The notes beneath the pieces were generated by a model, which saw only the letters and a list, made by a program, of their open reading frames with translations, was not told the origin of the DNA and ran no database searches. A stretch of 64,000 nt of DNA from assembly GCF_000429665.1 (NCBI RefSeq), contig NZ_KE386938.1, positions 16,678 to 80,677 of the forward strand, read 5' to 3'. How positions within the stretch are numbered: position 1 is the first letter of the stretch; each line of letters opens with the position of its first letter. Below, piece after piece: positions 7,289 to 17,841 of this stretch. Position numbers and translations under genes: made by a program. The stretch comes from Azovibrio restrictus DSM 23866. Its GTDB lineage: Bacteria; Pseudomonadota; Gammaproteobacteria; Burkholderiales; Rhodocyclaceae.

Positions 7289-8417
7289 CTGGTTCCACAA
7301 GCAACGCTACCTGATCGACTTCAGCCTCGCCGCCCTGGGCCGGCGCAAGGTGCGCAACCTGGGCCTGCTGGCGGCCTACAGCCTGCTGGTGTTCGTGCTC
7401 GCCTCGGTGATGCTGTTCACCCAGGGCCTGCGCCAGGAAGCGAAACGGGTCCTGGCCGAATCCCCGGAAGTGATCCTGCAGCGCCTGGTGGCCGGCCGCC
7501 AGGACCTGATTCCCCCCGGCTACCTGGAGCAGATCGGCCGCATCCGCGGCGTGCAGAAAATGGAAGCCCGGCTCTGGGGCTACTACTACGACCCGGTGGT
7601 CAAGGCCAACTACACCTTCATGGTCCCCGGAGAGCGGCAGATTCCCTCGGGGCAGCTCGTCGTCGGCCCGGCCCTGGCCCGGGAGCGGGGCTTGGTGGCG
7701 GGCAACCTGATCTCCTTCCGCAGCTATTCGGGCCGCCTGTTCACCTTCCAGGTGGCCGAGGTGCTGCCCCAGGCCAGCGAGCTGATGAGCGCCGACCTGG
7801 TGCTCCTGGGGGCCGAGGATTTCCGCGCCTTCTTCGATTTCCCCGCCGGCCACTACACCGACATCACCCTCTCGGTGGCCAATCCCAACGAGGTGCGCAA
7901 CGTGGCGGCCAAGCTCGCGGCGGCCCTGCCCGATTCCCGCCCCATCCTGCGCGAGGAGGTGCAGCGCACCTACGCCTCCCTGTTCGACTGGCGCGAAGGC
8001 ATGGTGCTGACGGTGCTGGCCGGGGCCCTGCTGGCCTTCGCCATCCTCGCCTGGGACAAGGCCTCCGGCCTCTCCGCCGAGGAACGGCGCGAAATCGGCA
8101 TCCTCAAGGCGATCGGCTGGGAAACCGGCGACGTGCTGCGCATGAAGTTCTGGGAAGGGGTGCTGATCTCCCTGTCCGCCTTCCTGATCGGCTACCTGGC
8201 CGCCTGGGTCCATGTCTTCCACCTGGACGGGGCCCTGTTCCGGCCGGTGCTGCAGGGCTGGGCAGTGCTCTACCCCCACTTCCGCCTGACGCCCCAGGTG
8301 GATGGCCTGCAGCTGGCCACCCTGTTCTTCTTCACGGTCTTCCCCTACACCGCCGCGGTGCTGGTGCCCATCTGGCGCGCGGCGATCACGGACCCGGACG
8401 CGGTGATGCGCACATGA
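7281..8417 (+). CDS. FtsX/MacB-like ABC permease
   Basis: 378 residues. One N-terminal membrane helix (about 28-48), a long periplasmic domain (about 50-245), then three C-terminal helices (about 250-270, 296-316, 342-365). This is the FtsX-domain topology of LolCE/MacB-type permeases, which extract or move substrates at the periplasmic face rather than importing solutes. The cytosolic loop ERREIGILKAIGW is the coupling-helix region. It overlaps the ATPase gene by 4 bp, so the two form an ABC transporter. The substrate is unknown; placement between a Sco protein and a TlpA-like protein suggests a role in cuproprotein or lipoprotein maturation. Confidence 0.85.
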   Translation: MTDWFHKQRYLIDFSLAALGRRKVRNLGLLAAYSLLVFVLASVMLFTQGLRQEAKRVLAESPEVILQRLVAGRQDLIPPGYLEQIGRIRGVQKMEARLWGYYYDPVVKANYTFMVPGERQIPSGQLVVGPALARERGLVAGNLISFRSYSGRLFTFQVAEVLPQASELMSADLVLLGAEDFRAFFDFPAGHYTDITLSVANPNEVRNVAAKLAAALPDSRPILREEVQRTYASLFDWREGMVLTVLAGALLAFAILAWDKASGLSAEERREIGILKAIGWETGDVLRMKFWEGVLISLSAFLIGYLAAWVHVFHLDGALFRPVLQGWAVLYPHFRLTPQVDGLQLATLFFFTVFPYTAAVLVPIWRAAITDPDAVMRT

Positions 8418-9088
8418 TAGAAATCGCCGACCTGCACAAGGCCTTCAACCAGGGCCAGCACAACGAATACTGGGCCATCCAGGGGGTCAGCCTGAGCCTC
8501 GCCCGGGGCCAGGTGACCGCCTTCATGGGGCCGAGCGGCTCCGGCAAGACCACCCTGCTGTCCCTGATCGGCTGTCTGGCCCGGCCCACCAGCGGCCGCA
8601 TCCGCCTGGACGGGGAGGACATCTCCGGCCTGCCCGAGCGCTTCCTCACTGAACTGCGGCGCCGGCATTTCGGTTTCGTGTTCCAGCAGTTCAACCTGAT
8701 CAAGGGCCTCTCCGCCCGGGACAATGTGATGCTGCCCGCCTACCCCCTGGGCCTGCCGCACCGCCAGCTGACGGAACGGGCTGACGCCCTGCTCGCCCAG
8801 TTCCGCCTGGGCCACCGGGCCGATGCCCGGGTGGAATGGCTGTCGGGAGGCGAACAGCAGCGGGTGGCCATTGCCCGGGCCCTGATCAACGACCCGCCCA
8901 TCCTGGTGGCCGACGAACCCACGGCCAACCTGGACACGGCCCTGTCCCGGGAATTCCTCGCCATCCTCGGGGAGCTGAGCGGCGCCGGACGCACCGTGCT
9001 GCTCACCAGCCACGATCCCCTGGTGCTGGACTCGCCCCAGGTGGAGCGGCGCGTGGCCCTGCGCGACGGCCGGGTGGTGGAAGCCTGA
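8414..9088 (+). CDS. LolD/MacB-type ABC transporter ATPase
   Basis: 224 residues with all ABC motifs: Walker A GPSGSGKTT (about residues 36-44), Q-loop FVFQQFNL, signature LSGGEQQR, Walker B ILVADEP and the switch histidine in LLTSHDP. It is coupled by ATGA overlap to the upstream FtsX-like permease and its stop overlaps the next start. It powers that permease at the inner membrane. The LolD-like features fit a mechanotransmission-type exporter, not an importer. The substrate cannot be read from the sequence. Confidence 0.92.
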   Translation: MIEIADLHKAFNQGQHNEYWAIQGVSLSLARGQVTAFMGPSGSGKTTLLSLIGCLARPTSGRIRLDGEDISGLPERFLTELRRRHFGFVFQQFNLIKGLSARDNVMLPAYPLGLPHRQLTERADALLAQFRLGHRADARVEWLSGGEQQRVAIARALINDPPILVADEPTANLDTALSREFLAILGELSGAGRTVLLTSHDPLVLDSPQVERRVALRDGRVVEA

Positions 9089-10101
9089 TGCTGTTCCAGC
9101 CCGCCATCATCGCCCTGCTCCTGGCCGCCGGCCTGGGAGTGGCTGCCCTGGGCGGCGCCGCCCCCTTCGCCTGGCAGATCCTGCGCCGCTGGAATCTCGC
9201 CAGCGGCAGCGAAGGCCAGCTGACCATGGAGCGCCGCACCTACCTGTTTTCCTCCCTGGTGGCCCTGGTGCTGGGGGTGCAGCTGGCGGCCCTGCTGCTG
9301 TTCGTGTTCAACGCCGACCGGATGTCCGAGATGTTCGTGGGCGCCATGTGCGCCGTGGGCACCCTGCAGGTGAATGCCTGGGGCTTCCCCGCCCTGGTGG
9401 CCCAGATCGCCGTGTTCTTCGCCGCCAGCCAGTGGCTGCTCATCAACCACCTGGACAACCAGGCCCGGGATTACCCCCTGGTGCGCCTCAAGTACGCCCT
9501 GCTGCTCCTCCTGGTGCCGCTCCTGGCCCTGAGCTTCGGGCTGCAGCTGGCCTACTTCAAGGGCCTCCGGGCCGACGTCATCACCTCCTGCTGCGGCAGC
9601 CTGTTCTCGGGGGAATCCCGGGGCATCTCCGGGGAAATGGCGGGGGCCGACCCGCGCCTGGCCATGGGCCTCTACTTCGGCAGCCTGGGCCTGGCCGTCG
9701 CCGCCCTGGGCAGCTACGTCCTGCGCCCCGCCCCGGGCCGGGGCAACGGCCTGCTGGCCGGCCTCGCCAGCGGCCTGGTGTTTCCCGCCGCCCTCACCGG
9801 GATCATCTCCTTCCTCTCCCTCTACATCTACGAACACCCCCACCACCACTGCCCCTTCTGCATCCTCAAGCCCGAATACGGCTACCGGGGCTACGCCCTG
9901 TACCTGCCCCTGTTCCTGGGCTGTGCCGCCGGCCTCGGGGTCGGGGTGCTGCAGCTGTTCCGCCGCCGTCCCAGCCTCGCCGCCCTGGTGCCGCCCCTGG
10001 CCCAGCGCCTGGCCTGGGTGGCCCTGCTGGCCCTGGTGCTGTTCCTGGGCCTGTCCGCCGGCATGGTCTGGCAATCCAACCTAATCCTCCTGGAGCACTG
10101 A
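9088..10101 (+). CDS. Polytopic membrane protein with HHHCPFC motif
   Basis: 337 residues, about eight predicted membrane helices, start codon overlapping the ATPase stop. Near the sixth helix it carries HPHHHCPFC (His250, His252-254, Cys255, Cys258), a dense thiol/imidazole cluster expected at a membrane face. Other cysteines lie at 88 and 168-169 (ITSCCGSLF). I recognise no named family. The CPFC motif matches that of the DUF2946 protein at 3045. Its place between an FtsX-type ABC module and a TlpA-like thioredoxin suggests a membrane metal- or thiol-handling subunit; this is inference. Confidence 0.75.
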   Translation: MLFQPAIIALLLAAGLGVAALGGAAPFAWQILRRWNLASGSEGQLTMERRTYLFSSLVALVLGVQLAALLLFVFNADRMSEMFVGAMCAVGTLQVNAWGFPALVAQIAVFFAASQWLLINHLDNQARDYPLVRLKYALLLLLVPLLALSFGLQLAYFKGLRADVITSCCGSLFSGESRGISGEMAGADPRLAMGLYFGSLGLAVAALGSYVLRPAPGRGNGLLAGLASGLVFPAALTGIISFLSLYIYEHPHHHCPFCILKPEYGYRGYALYLPLFLGCAAGLGVGVLQLFRRRPSLAALVPPLAQRLAWVALLALVLFLGLSAGMVWQSNLILLEH

Positions 10102-10592
10102 TGCCCCGCCTGCTCAGCCTGATCCTTCTTCTCCTGGGCCTGACCGCCTGCGGCCCGGAAGCCCCCAGCCTCAACCTGGGCCAGCCGGCGCCTGCCTTTC
10201 ACAGCCGCTTCCTGGCCGGTCAGGGCACTGATTTCCCCGCCGACTACGCCGGCCGCCCCCTGGTGATCCGCTTCTGGGCCGACTGGTGCCGCTACTGCGA
10301 GGGCGAAATGCAGGCCATCGAACAGGTCTATCAACGCCACAAAGACCGGGGCCTGACGGTGCTGGCCATCAACGCCGGCCAGGACAGCGCCACCGCCGCC
10401 GCCTTCGCCAAGAAGATCGGCATCACCTACCCGGTGCTGCTCGACGAGGATTCCGCCATCGCCAAGCAGTACGGCGTCGTGGGCCTGCCCACCACCTACT
10501 TCATCGATGCCCAGGGCGTGGTCCGGGCCAAGGTGGTGGGAGAGGCCAGCGAGGCCGTGTTCGAACAACAGGTAAAGGCCCTGCTGCCATGA
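10101..10592 (+). CDS. TlpA-like thioredoxin-fold lipoprotein
   Basis: 163 residues. A lipobox LTAC gives a lipidated Cys17; the mature part is a thioredoxin fold with the active site WADWCRYC (Cys63, Cys66) and the cis-proline loop GLPTTYF. TlpA/ResA proteins reduce disulfides in the periplasm, including the copper-binding thiols of Sco and oxidase subunit II. Here it lies in the same operon as a Sco protein, so it may keep the Sco, NosL or CPFC thiols reduced. It begins directly at the end of the membrane-protein gene. Confidence 0.9.
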   Translation: MPRLLSLILLLLGLTACGPEAPSLNLGQPAPAFHSRFLAGQGTDFPADYAGRPLVIRFWADWCRYCEGEMQAIEQVYQRHKDRGLTVLAINAGQDSATAAAFAKKIGITYPVLLDEDSAIAKQYGVVGLPTTYFIDAQGVVRAKVVGEASEAVFEQQVKALLP

Positions 10593-10771
10593 ATCCCCCC
10601 TGCGACCTCTGCGGTCTAGACACCGGACTCAAGCCCTTCCCCCTGCCCACCCCGGCGGGGGAGAAGCTGTTCTGCTGCGAAGGCTGCCGGGGCATCTACC
10701 AGATGCTGCACCAGATCGAAGAAGCGCCCCCACCCCCAGCCCCCGAATCCCCACCCAGGAGCCAACCATGA
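10589..10771 (+). CDS. 60-residue stand-alone metal-binding domain (C-x2-C ... CC-x2-C)
   Basis: Overlaps the preceding stop codon (ATGA) and is itself overlapped by the next gene. The protein reads CDLC at residues 5-8 and FCCEGCRGIY at 28-37, five cysteines in all, then a Pro-rich tail. This is the cysteine pattern of the domain normally fused to the N-terminus of CcoI/FixI-type heavy-metal P-type ATPases. Here it is a separate gene three cistrons upstream of the ATPase. It may act as a detached metal-sensing or metal-feeding domain for that pump. Confidence 0.8.
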   Translation: MNPPCDLCGLDTGLKPFPLPTPAGEKLFCCEGCRGIYQMLHQIEEAPPPPAPESPPRSQP

Positions 10772-11136
10772 TCGACCCGAAAGCCATAGAACAGGCCGCC
10801 CAGTGCGGCAGCATGCTCAACCATCCCATCGCCCAGGGCACCATGATGGCCGCCTCCGGCTTTGCCGCCAGCCGCCTGGTGCCGCCCCTGCCCGGACTCA
10901 ACCTGCTGCGCAATCCCCTGGTGCTGCTGGCCGGGGGCATCGCCGCCGGCTACCTGCTGCACAAGTACGAGAAGGAGATCATCCAGTTCCTGGCCAAGAG
11001 CACCGGCATGGGCAAGGACTTCGTCCTGCACCAGAAGGAAAACCTGGAAGACCTGCTGGCCGAGGCCCAGGAAAAGGAAGCCGCCGCCGCTGTGCCCCAG
11101 GCTCCGGCCGCCCCGGCCGTCACGCCCCAGGGCTGA
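10768..11136 (+). CDS. 122-residue protein with glycine-rich membrane hairpin
   Basis: Coupled by overlap to the 60-residue gene. Residues about 20-40 and 45-65 are hydrophobic with small residues (GTMMAASGFAASRL, LVLLAGGIAAGYLL), suggesting a helical hairpin. A charged, Glu/Lys/Ala-rich helix (KENLEDLLAEAQEKEAAA) and a Pro/Ala tail follow. No cysteines occur except Cys13. Family not recognised. Proteins of this shape often accompany CtpA/CtpC-type metal ATPases. Probably an accessory subunit of the pump encoded downstream. Confidence 0.7.
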   Translation: MIDPKAIEQAAQCGSMLNHPIAQGTMMAASGFAASRLVPPLPGLNLLRNPLVLLAGGIAAGYLLHKYEKEIIQFLAKSTGMGKDFVLHQKENLEDLLAEAQEKEAAAAVPQAPAAPAVTPQG

Positions 11137-11140
11137 AGCC

Positions 11141-11893
11141 ATGGACAGCGCTGCTGCCACCGCCCTGGCCCGGCAGATCCAGGTGCGCCACCGGGAGCCC
11201 GGCCACCTGCGCCTGGAGCTGCCGCCCGCCCTGCTGGGTTCCCTGCCCGAGCTGGAAACCGCCCTGCGCCGGGTCAGCGGGGTCTACCGGGTGCTGCCCG
11301 AAGGCAGGCGCCTGGCGATCCGCTTCGACCCGGGCCTGTGCACCGAAATCCAGGTGGCCCGGGCCCTCAAGGCTGCCCTGCTGGAACTGCCGGAATCCCT
11401 CGCCGCCAACCCCGCCAACCCCGAGCCGCCGACCGCCGCAGCGATGCAGCCTGGCCTGCCCGCCGGCCTCGGCCAGCTGGGGCAGCAGTTCGGCAGCCAG
11501 CTGCTGCCGCTGCTGAGCGGCACCGGCCGGGCCGCCCTGGGCCTGCTCCAGGAGCTGGGGCAGCGCCTGGGCCAGGCCGCCAGACCGGCGCCCACCGCCG
11601 CCCCGGGGCGCGATGCGGCCCAGCCCGCCGACACCGGCCAGAGCGCCGGCCCCGACCCTGCCAGCCACGACCTGGGCCAGCGGCTCCAGGGCCTGGTCCA
11701 GGGAGCCCTGACCGAGCGGGCGGCGATCAACTTTCTCAACGACATCCTCGCCTTCTACCTGATCAAGGTGCACTGGGACCTGATCACCCGGCGCTGGCTC
11801 AAGGAACCCCTGAAGTTCGCCAATGCCTGGCTGACCGTGTTCTACCTGGTGTTCCTGCTCGTCCGCTACCGCAAGCAGGCCCCCAAACCCTAG
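11141..11893 (+). CDS. HMA-like domain protein without CxxC, with C-terminal membrane anchor
   Basis: 250 residues. Residues about 11-82 look like a ferredoxin-like HMA fold (QVRHREPGHLRLELP ... VSGVYRVLPEGRRLAIRF) but lack the CxxC metal loop. A low-complexity Ala/Pro/Gln linker follows, and the C-terminus has one or two hydrophobic helices (NDILAFYLIKVHW and FANAWLTVFYLVFLLV). The N-terminal domain of the next gene's ATPase has the same CxxC-less HMA-like layout, so the two probably derive from one family and may pair. It is 9 bp upstream of that ATPase. The role is inferred from context. Confidence 0.75.
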   Translation: MDSAAATALARQIQVRHREPGHLRLELPPALLGSLPELETALRRVSGVYRVLPEGRRLAIRFDPGLCTEIQVARALKAALLELPESLAANPANPEPPTAAAMQPGLPAGLGQLGQQFGSQLLPLLSGTGRAALGLLQELGQRLGQAARPAPTAAPGRDAAQPADTGQSAGPDPASHDLGQRLQGLVQGALTERAAINFLNDILAFYLIKVHWDLITRRWLKEPLKFANAWLTVFYLVFLLVRYRKQAPKP

Positions 11894-11902
11894 GACAGTC
11901 CC

Positions 11903-14347
<2,445 letters not shown>

Positions 14348-14348
14348 A

Positions 14349-14512
14349 CCTAAAAACCTCACCACAGAGACACAAAGACACAGAGAAGTTCAAAAAAACA
14401 ATGGCTTGCATTGTCTTCTGCGCTCACCTAGAAAGTGACCTGGCCTTCCAGGACAAGTCTTTGTTTTTCCTCGGCGTCTCTGTGCCTCTGTGGTTTAACT
14501 GAGGTTTTAAGG
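14349..14512 (+). repeat. MITE-like element, copy 1
   Basis: A 164 bp element starting CCTAAAAACCTCA and ending TGAGGTTTTAAGG (near-perfect terminal inverted repeats that extend into imperfect CACAGAG-rich arms). It is flanked by the 5 bp direct repeat ATGAA (14344-14348 and 14513-14517). It has an internal ACAATG-GCTTG-CATTGT hairpin. No transposase is encoded. Nearly identical copies lie at 16860, 19635 and 23854. Confidence 0.9.
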
Positions 14513-15208
14513 ATGAACGGCCTGGAACATGCCGCCGGTCTCGCCTACGGAGCCGCCTTCCTCACCGGCCTGCTGGGCAGCGGCCACTGCCTGGGCATGT
14601 GCGGCGGCCTGGTATCGGCCTTCTTCATGCGCACCCAGGCCCGGGGCCTGGCACCCCATCTGGCTTACCACGGGGCCCGGCTGGGCATCTACACCCTGAT
14701 CGGCCTGGCCGCCGCCCTGCTCGGCGCCGTGCTGGTCAGCACCGGGCGCCTGGGCCTGGTGCAGGGGCTGCTGCAGATCGTCGCCGGCCTGGTGGTGATC
14801 CTCCTGGGTCTGGACCTGCTCGGCGTCTCCCCCTGGCGCAACACCCTGGGCTTCGCCCCCCTGGCCTGGCTGCGCCGCCAGTTCGGCCAGGCCACCCAGC
14901 GCGGCCCCCTGGTCGGCGCGGCCATAGGCGGCGCCGTCAATGGCCTGATGCCCTGCTCCATGACCATGGCCATGGCGGTGCAGGCCACCACCGCCCCCAC
15001 GCCCGGGGACGGGGCCCTGCTGCTGCTGGTGTTCGGGCTCGGCACCCTGCCTTCCATGGCCTCCGCCTCCTGGCTGTTCGGCCGGCTCGGGGTCCGGGCC
15101 CGCAACTGGCTGCTGAAGGCCGCCGCCCTGACCGTGATCGCCCTGGGCCTGTCCACCCTGTGGCAGGGCAGCCGCTATTTCCTGGTCATGTACCGGCTGA
15201 TTTTGTAG
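14513..15208 (+). CDS. Sulfite exporter TauE/SafE-like membrane protein
   Basis: 231 residues, about six helices. It has the two-repeat pattern GSGHCLGMCGG (near residue 22) and NGLMPCSMTMAM (near 143), each carrying cysteines within a helix. This is the SafE/cytochrome-biogenesis branch, related to the membrane domain of DsbD and often next to CcoI-type copper ATPases. It may move electrons or metal across the membrane. The start ATG lies within the right-hand target duplication of MITE copy 1, with a GAGG from the MITE end 8 nt upstream. Without the MITE, the gene would overlap the ATPase stop as ATGA. Confidence 0.85.
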   Translation: MNGLEHAAGLAYGAAFLTGLLGSGHCLGMCGGLVSAFFMRTQARGLAPHLAYHGARLGIYTLIGLAAALLGAVLVSTGRLGLVQGLLQIVAGLVVILLGLDLLGVSPWRNTLGFAPLAWLRRQFGQATQRGPLVGAAIGGAVNGLMPCSMTMAMAVQATTAPTPGDGALLLLVFGLGTLPSMASASWLFGRLGVRARNWLLKAAALTVIALGLSTLWQGSRYFLVMYRLIL

Positions 15209-15261
15209 TCCCCGGGGTTCCCCGGTTCCCTTGATATCAACAACCTGAAAAGGAGCAGCAA

Positions 15262-15870
15262 ATGGATCGTCGCAACATGCTCAAGACCTCCCTCCTGGGC
15301 GGTGCCGCCGCCCTGGTAGCCGGAACCTCCCACGCCGCCGAAGGCTGCAGCACCGACGGCACCCCGAACCAGTTCATCCCCAAGAAGGCGGCCGATGCCA
15401 GCCCCCTGGAAAACGAGCTGGAAAAATACGGCAAGTGCCCCTACTGCGGCATGGACCGCAAGGAACACAACAAGACCCGGATGCTGGTCCAGTATTCCGA
15501 CGATCTCACCGACGGGGTCTGTTCCATCCACTGCCTGGCCCTGAGCCTGTCCCTCAACATCGACCGGGAACCCAAGAAAATCTGGGGCCCCGACTTCGCC
15601 GCCAGCACCGAACCCCGGCCCCTGGTGGAAGTGGACCAGCTCACCTACCTGATCGGCGCCGACCTGAAGCACGCCATGACCAAGCGCAGCAAGCATTCCT
15701 TCGCCTCCGAAGCCGGCGCCAAGGAATTCCAGGCCAAGTTCGGCGGCACCCTGGCCAAGTTCGACGAAGCCCTGGAAGCCACCTATCTGGACATGTCCAA
15801 GGATGTGGCCCAGATCCGCAAGAACCGCGCCGAGCGCCGCAAGCGCGCCATGGAAAAGCAGCACGGATGA
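15262..15870 (+). CDS. NosL-family protein with Tat-like signal (copy A)
   Basis: 202 residues with an AAAAGGAG ribosome site. The N-terminus DRRNMLKTSLLGGAAALVAG resembles a twin-arginine signal, so export in folded, possibly metal-loaded form is likely. The mature part has KCPYCGMD (Cys59, Cys62, Met64), the NosL metal motif, and GVCSIHCLAL (Cys87, His90, Cys91). A Lys/Arg-rich tail ends the protein. NosL is a Cu(I) chaperone for N2O reductase. This larger variant shares the CSIHC motif with the protein at 23233, and the pair form a distinct subgroup. It is followed, with overlap, by a classical NosL. Confidence 0.85.
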   Translation: MDRRNMLKTSLLGGAAALVAGTSHAAEGCSTDGTPNQFIPKKAADASPLENELEKYGKCPYCGMDRKEHNKTRMLVQYSDDLTDGVCSIHCLALSLSLNIDREPKKIWGPDFAASTEPRPLVEVDQLTYLIGADLKHAMTKRSKHSFASEAGAKEFQAKFGGTLAKFDEALEATYLDMSKDVAQIRKNRAERRKRAMEKQHG

Positions 15871-16373
15871 GCGCCGGGACCCGCCTTCTGAGGGGTCTGC
15901 TGCTGGCCCTCTGGACCGCCGTCGCCGCCAGTGCGGCGCTGGCCCAGGGGGTCGTGGTGCCCAAGCCGGGGCCCAAGGACCTTTGCCCCGTGTGCGGCAT
16001 GATCGTCTCCAAGTACCCCAACTGGGTGGCCACCGTGCTCTACAAGGATGGGCACGCGCACCATTTCGACGGGGCCAAGGACATGTTCAAGTACCTGCAC
16101 AACCTGCCCAAGTACGCCCCCGGCCACCGGCCCGAGGACATGGCCCGCATCGCCGTCACCGACTTCTACGACCTGGGGAAGGTGGATGCGCGCACGGCCT
16201 GGTTCGTGATCGGCTCCGACGTGCTGGGCCCCATGGGCCATGAGTTCGTCCCCCTGGCCAGCCGCGAGGACGCGGCCGATTTCATGAAGGAGCACAAGGG
16301 CGTACGCACCCTGCGCTTCGATGAGATCACCCCGGCCCTGGTGGAACAGGTGGACCACGGCAGGTTCCGCTGA
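15867..16373 (+). CDS. nosL: NosL-family copper chaperone
   Basis: 168 residues, start overlapping the previous stop (ATGA). A signal peptide ends at about residue 27 (AALAQ). CPVCGMIV (Cys40, Cys43, Met45) is the NosL Cu(I) site, followed by YKDGHAHHFDGAKDMFKY and PMGHEFVPLASREDAADF, typical of the family. It would carry Cu(I) in the periplasm. The usual neighbours nosZ, nosR and nosDFY are absent here, so the link to N2O reductase is by family only; supply of another cuproenzyme is equally possible. Confidence 0.9.
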   Translation: MSAGTRLLRGLLLALWTAVAASAALAQGVVVPKPGPKDLCPVCGMIVSKYPNWVATVLYKDGHAHHFDGAKDMFKYLHNLPKYAPGHRPEDMARIAVTDFYDLGKVDARTAWFVIGSDVLGPMGHEFVPLASREDAADFMKEHKGVRTLRFDEITPALVEQVDHGRFR

Positions 16374-16375
16374 CC

Positions 16376-16780
16376 ATGTACCGTCTCAGGCAATCCGGCC
16401 CTGCCGCCCGGCGCCTCCAGTTACTGGGCGCCGGGCTGGTCGGCCTGGCCCTGCTGCTGCAGGCCCTGACCCTGTTCATCGGGGCCAGGCACTTTGCCGC
16501 CAGCCTGAGCAATGCCGACAGCAGCATCGAAATCTGCACCCCCGCCGGGCTCATGCGCATCTCCAGCCAGAGCGATGGCAGCGCTGAACCCCAGCTCCTG
16601 AACATCAAGGCCTGCCCCTACTGCGGCGCCGGCCAGTTCCTCTTTCTGCCCAGCCCCGAGCGGCTGCCCGGGCAGCTCGCCGAATTCCAGCCCCCACCCC
16701 TGCCGGCCGGCCTCTCCCGGCCGCTGCCCGCCCCCGACCAACGGCACGCCCCGCCCCGGGGCCCGCCTCCCGGCGCCTGA
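16376..16780 (+). CDS. DUF2946-family cysteine-containing protein (copy 2)
   Basis: 134 residues beginning 2 bp after nosL. An N-terminal hydrophobic helix (about 17-36) precedes IEICTPAGLMRI (Cys54), CPYCGAG (Cys80, Cys83) and a Pro-rich tail with APDQRHAP. The motifs and tail match the protein at 3045, so the two are paralogues 13 kb apart in one cluster. The CPYC-G here also echoes the NosL-like CPYCGMD. Probably a membrane-anchored periplasmic copper- or thiol-binding protein; not experimentally described as far as I can tell from sequence. Confidence 0.8.
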   Translation: MYRLRQSGPAARRLQLLGAGLVGLALLLQALTLFIGARHFAASLSNADSSIEICTPAGLMRISSQSDGSAEPQLLNIKACPYCGAGQFLFLPSPERLPGQLAEFQPPPLPAGLSRPLPAPDQRHAPPRGPPPGA

Positions 16781-16859
16781 ATCCTTGTTCCGGGGCGGCC
16801 TGCAGCCGCCCGCACCAAGACCTGCGGCAGGACGGGCTGTCCTGCTGCGCCTGATTCAT

Positions 16860-17021
16860 CCTTAAAACCTCAGTTAAACCACAGAGGCACAGAGACGCCG
16901 AGGAAAAACAAAGACTTGTCCTGGAAGGCCTGGTCACTTTCTAGGTGAGCGCAGAAGACAATGCAAGCCATTGTTTTTTAACTTCTCTGTGTCTTTGTGT
17001 CTCTGTGGTGAGGTTTTTAGG
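16860..17021 (-). repeat. MITE-like element, copy 2 (inverted)
   Basis: 162 bp, the same element as at 14349 but inverted, with a 2 bp shorter A/T run. Flanked by TTCAT (16855-16859 and 17022-17026), which is ATGAA on the other strand, the same target as copy 1. It fills most of the 244 bp gap between the DUF2946 gene and tonB. The tonB start ATG overlaps the right-hand duplication. Confidence 0.9.
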
Positions 17022-17024
17022 TTC

Positions 17025-17840
17025 ATGCCTCAAGACGAGATGGAAATGACCCTGCATGCCCCCTCCCCGGGCATTACCGGCGCCCCGGCCCAGACCCCTG
17101 GCGCGCCCCACCTCCTGCCCCGGCAGCCCGGCCAGATGCCCCCCTTTTTGCATCCGGGGCTGCTCCTGGCCCTGGGCCTGCATCTGGCCCTGCTGGCCTG
17201 GTGGGCCCTGGGGACGGCAGAACCTGCGGCCGCCCCCAGGCCCCGTCCTCTGCCGGTGTCGGTGTCCCTGATCCCCCCGGCCCCGGCCGCCGCGCCCCGG
17301 CAGCTCCAGGCACCAGCGCCCCTGCCGCCGGCACCGGTCACGCCGCCCCGCCCGGTCCCCACACCGGCCCCCAAACCGGCAGCCGCCCGGCCGGCAGCGC
17401 GGCAGCCGGCTCCGGCCCAGGTTCAGGCCCCGGCGCTGCCCAGCCCGGCCGCCCCCCGGGAAGCGGAAGCGGCACCCGGCCCGCTCAGCAGCACCCCGCC
17501 GGCCCCCGCCGCCGCCAGCAGCAGCGCCACGGCCGGCAGCAGCCAGGAGGCCGCCGTGAGCGCCCCCCGCTTCGACGTGGCCTACCTGCACAACCCCAAG
17601 CCCCCCTACCCCCTGCTGGCCCGCCGCCGGGGCGACGAAGGCCGCGTGGTGCTGCGGGTGCAGGTCAGCGCCGCCGGCCTGGCCGAGCAGGTGCAGCTGC
17701 ACAGGAGCAGCGGCAACGACAGCCTGGACGAGGCCGCCCTGAACACCGTGCGGAACTGGCGCTTCGTGCCAGCCCAACGGGGCGACACCCCGGTGGCCGC
17801 CAGCGTCCTCGTGCCCATCACCTTCAAACTGGAAAACTGA
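17025..17840 (+). CDS. tonB: TonB energy-transducing protein
   Basis: 271 residues from the ATG that overlaps the MITE target duplication; a second ATG (17040) would remove five residues. One membrane helix (about residues 44-63, LLLALGLHLALLAWWALG) follows a short cytosolic end, then a long Pro/Ala periplasmic spacer, and a C-terminal TonB domain (KPPYPLLARRRGDEGRVVLRV ... NTVRNWRFVPAQRG). It transmits the proton-motive force to outer-membrane receptors. It is followed by exbB and exbD in an operon, so this locus has its own TonB system for its three linked receptors. Confidence 0.93.
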   Translation: MPQDEMEMTLHAPSPGITGAPAQTPGAPHLLPRQPGQMPPFLHPGLLLALGLHLALLAWWALGTAEPAAAPRPRPLPVSVSLIPPAPAAAPRQLQAPAPLPPAPVTPPRPVPTPAPKPAAARPAARQPAPAQVQAPALPSPAAPREAEAAPGPLSSTPPAPAAASSSATAGSSQEAAVSAPRFDVAYLHNPKPPYPLLARRRGDEGRVVLRVQVSAAGLAEQVQLHRSSGNDSLDEAALNTVRNWRFVPAQRGDTPVAASVLVPITFKLEN

Positions 17841-17841
17841 T

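Noticed and set aside
14400..14502. A 33-residue frame (MACIVFCAHLESDLAF...) inside MITE copies
   Set aside because: It recurs only because the element DNA is repeated, shows no ribosome site, and one copy carries a changed residue. No sign that it is a gene.
15867..16373. Evidence for a full nos operon
   Set aside because: NosL-family genes are present but no nosZ, nosR, nosD, nosF or nosY sequence is seen; the FtsX/LolD-type pair is not NosFY.
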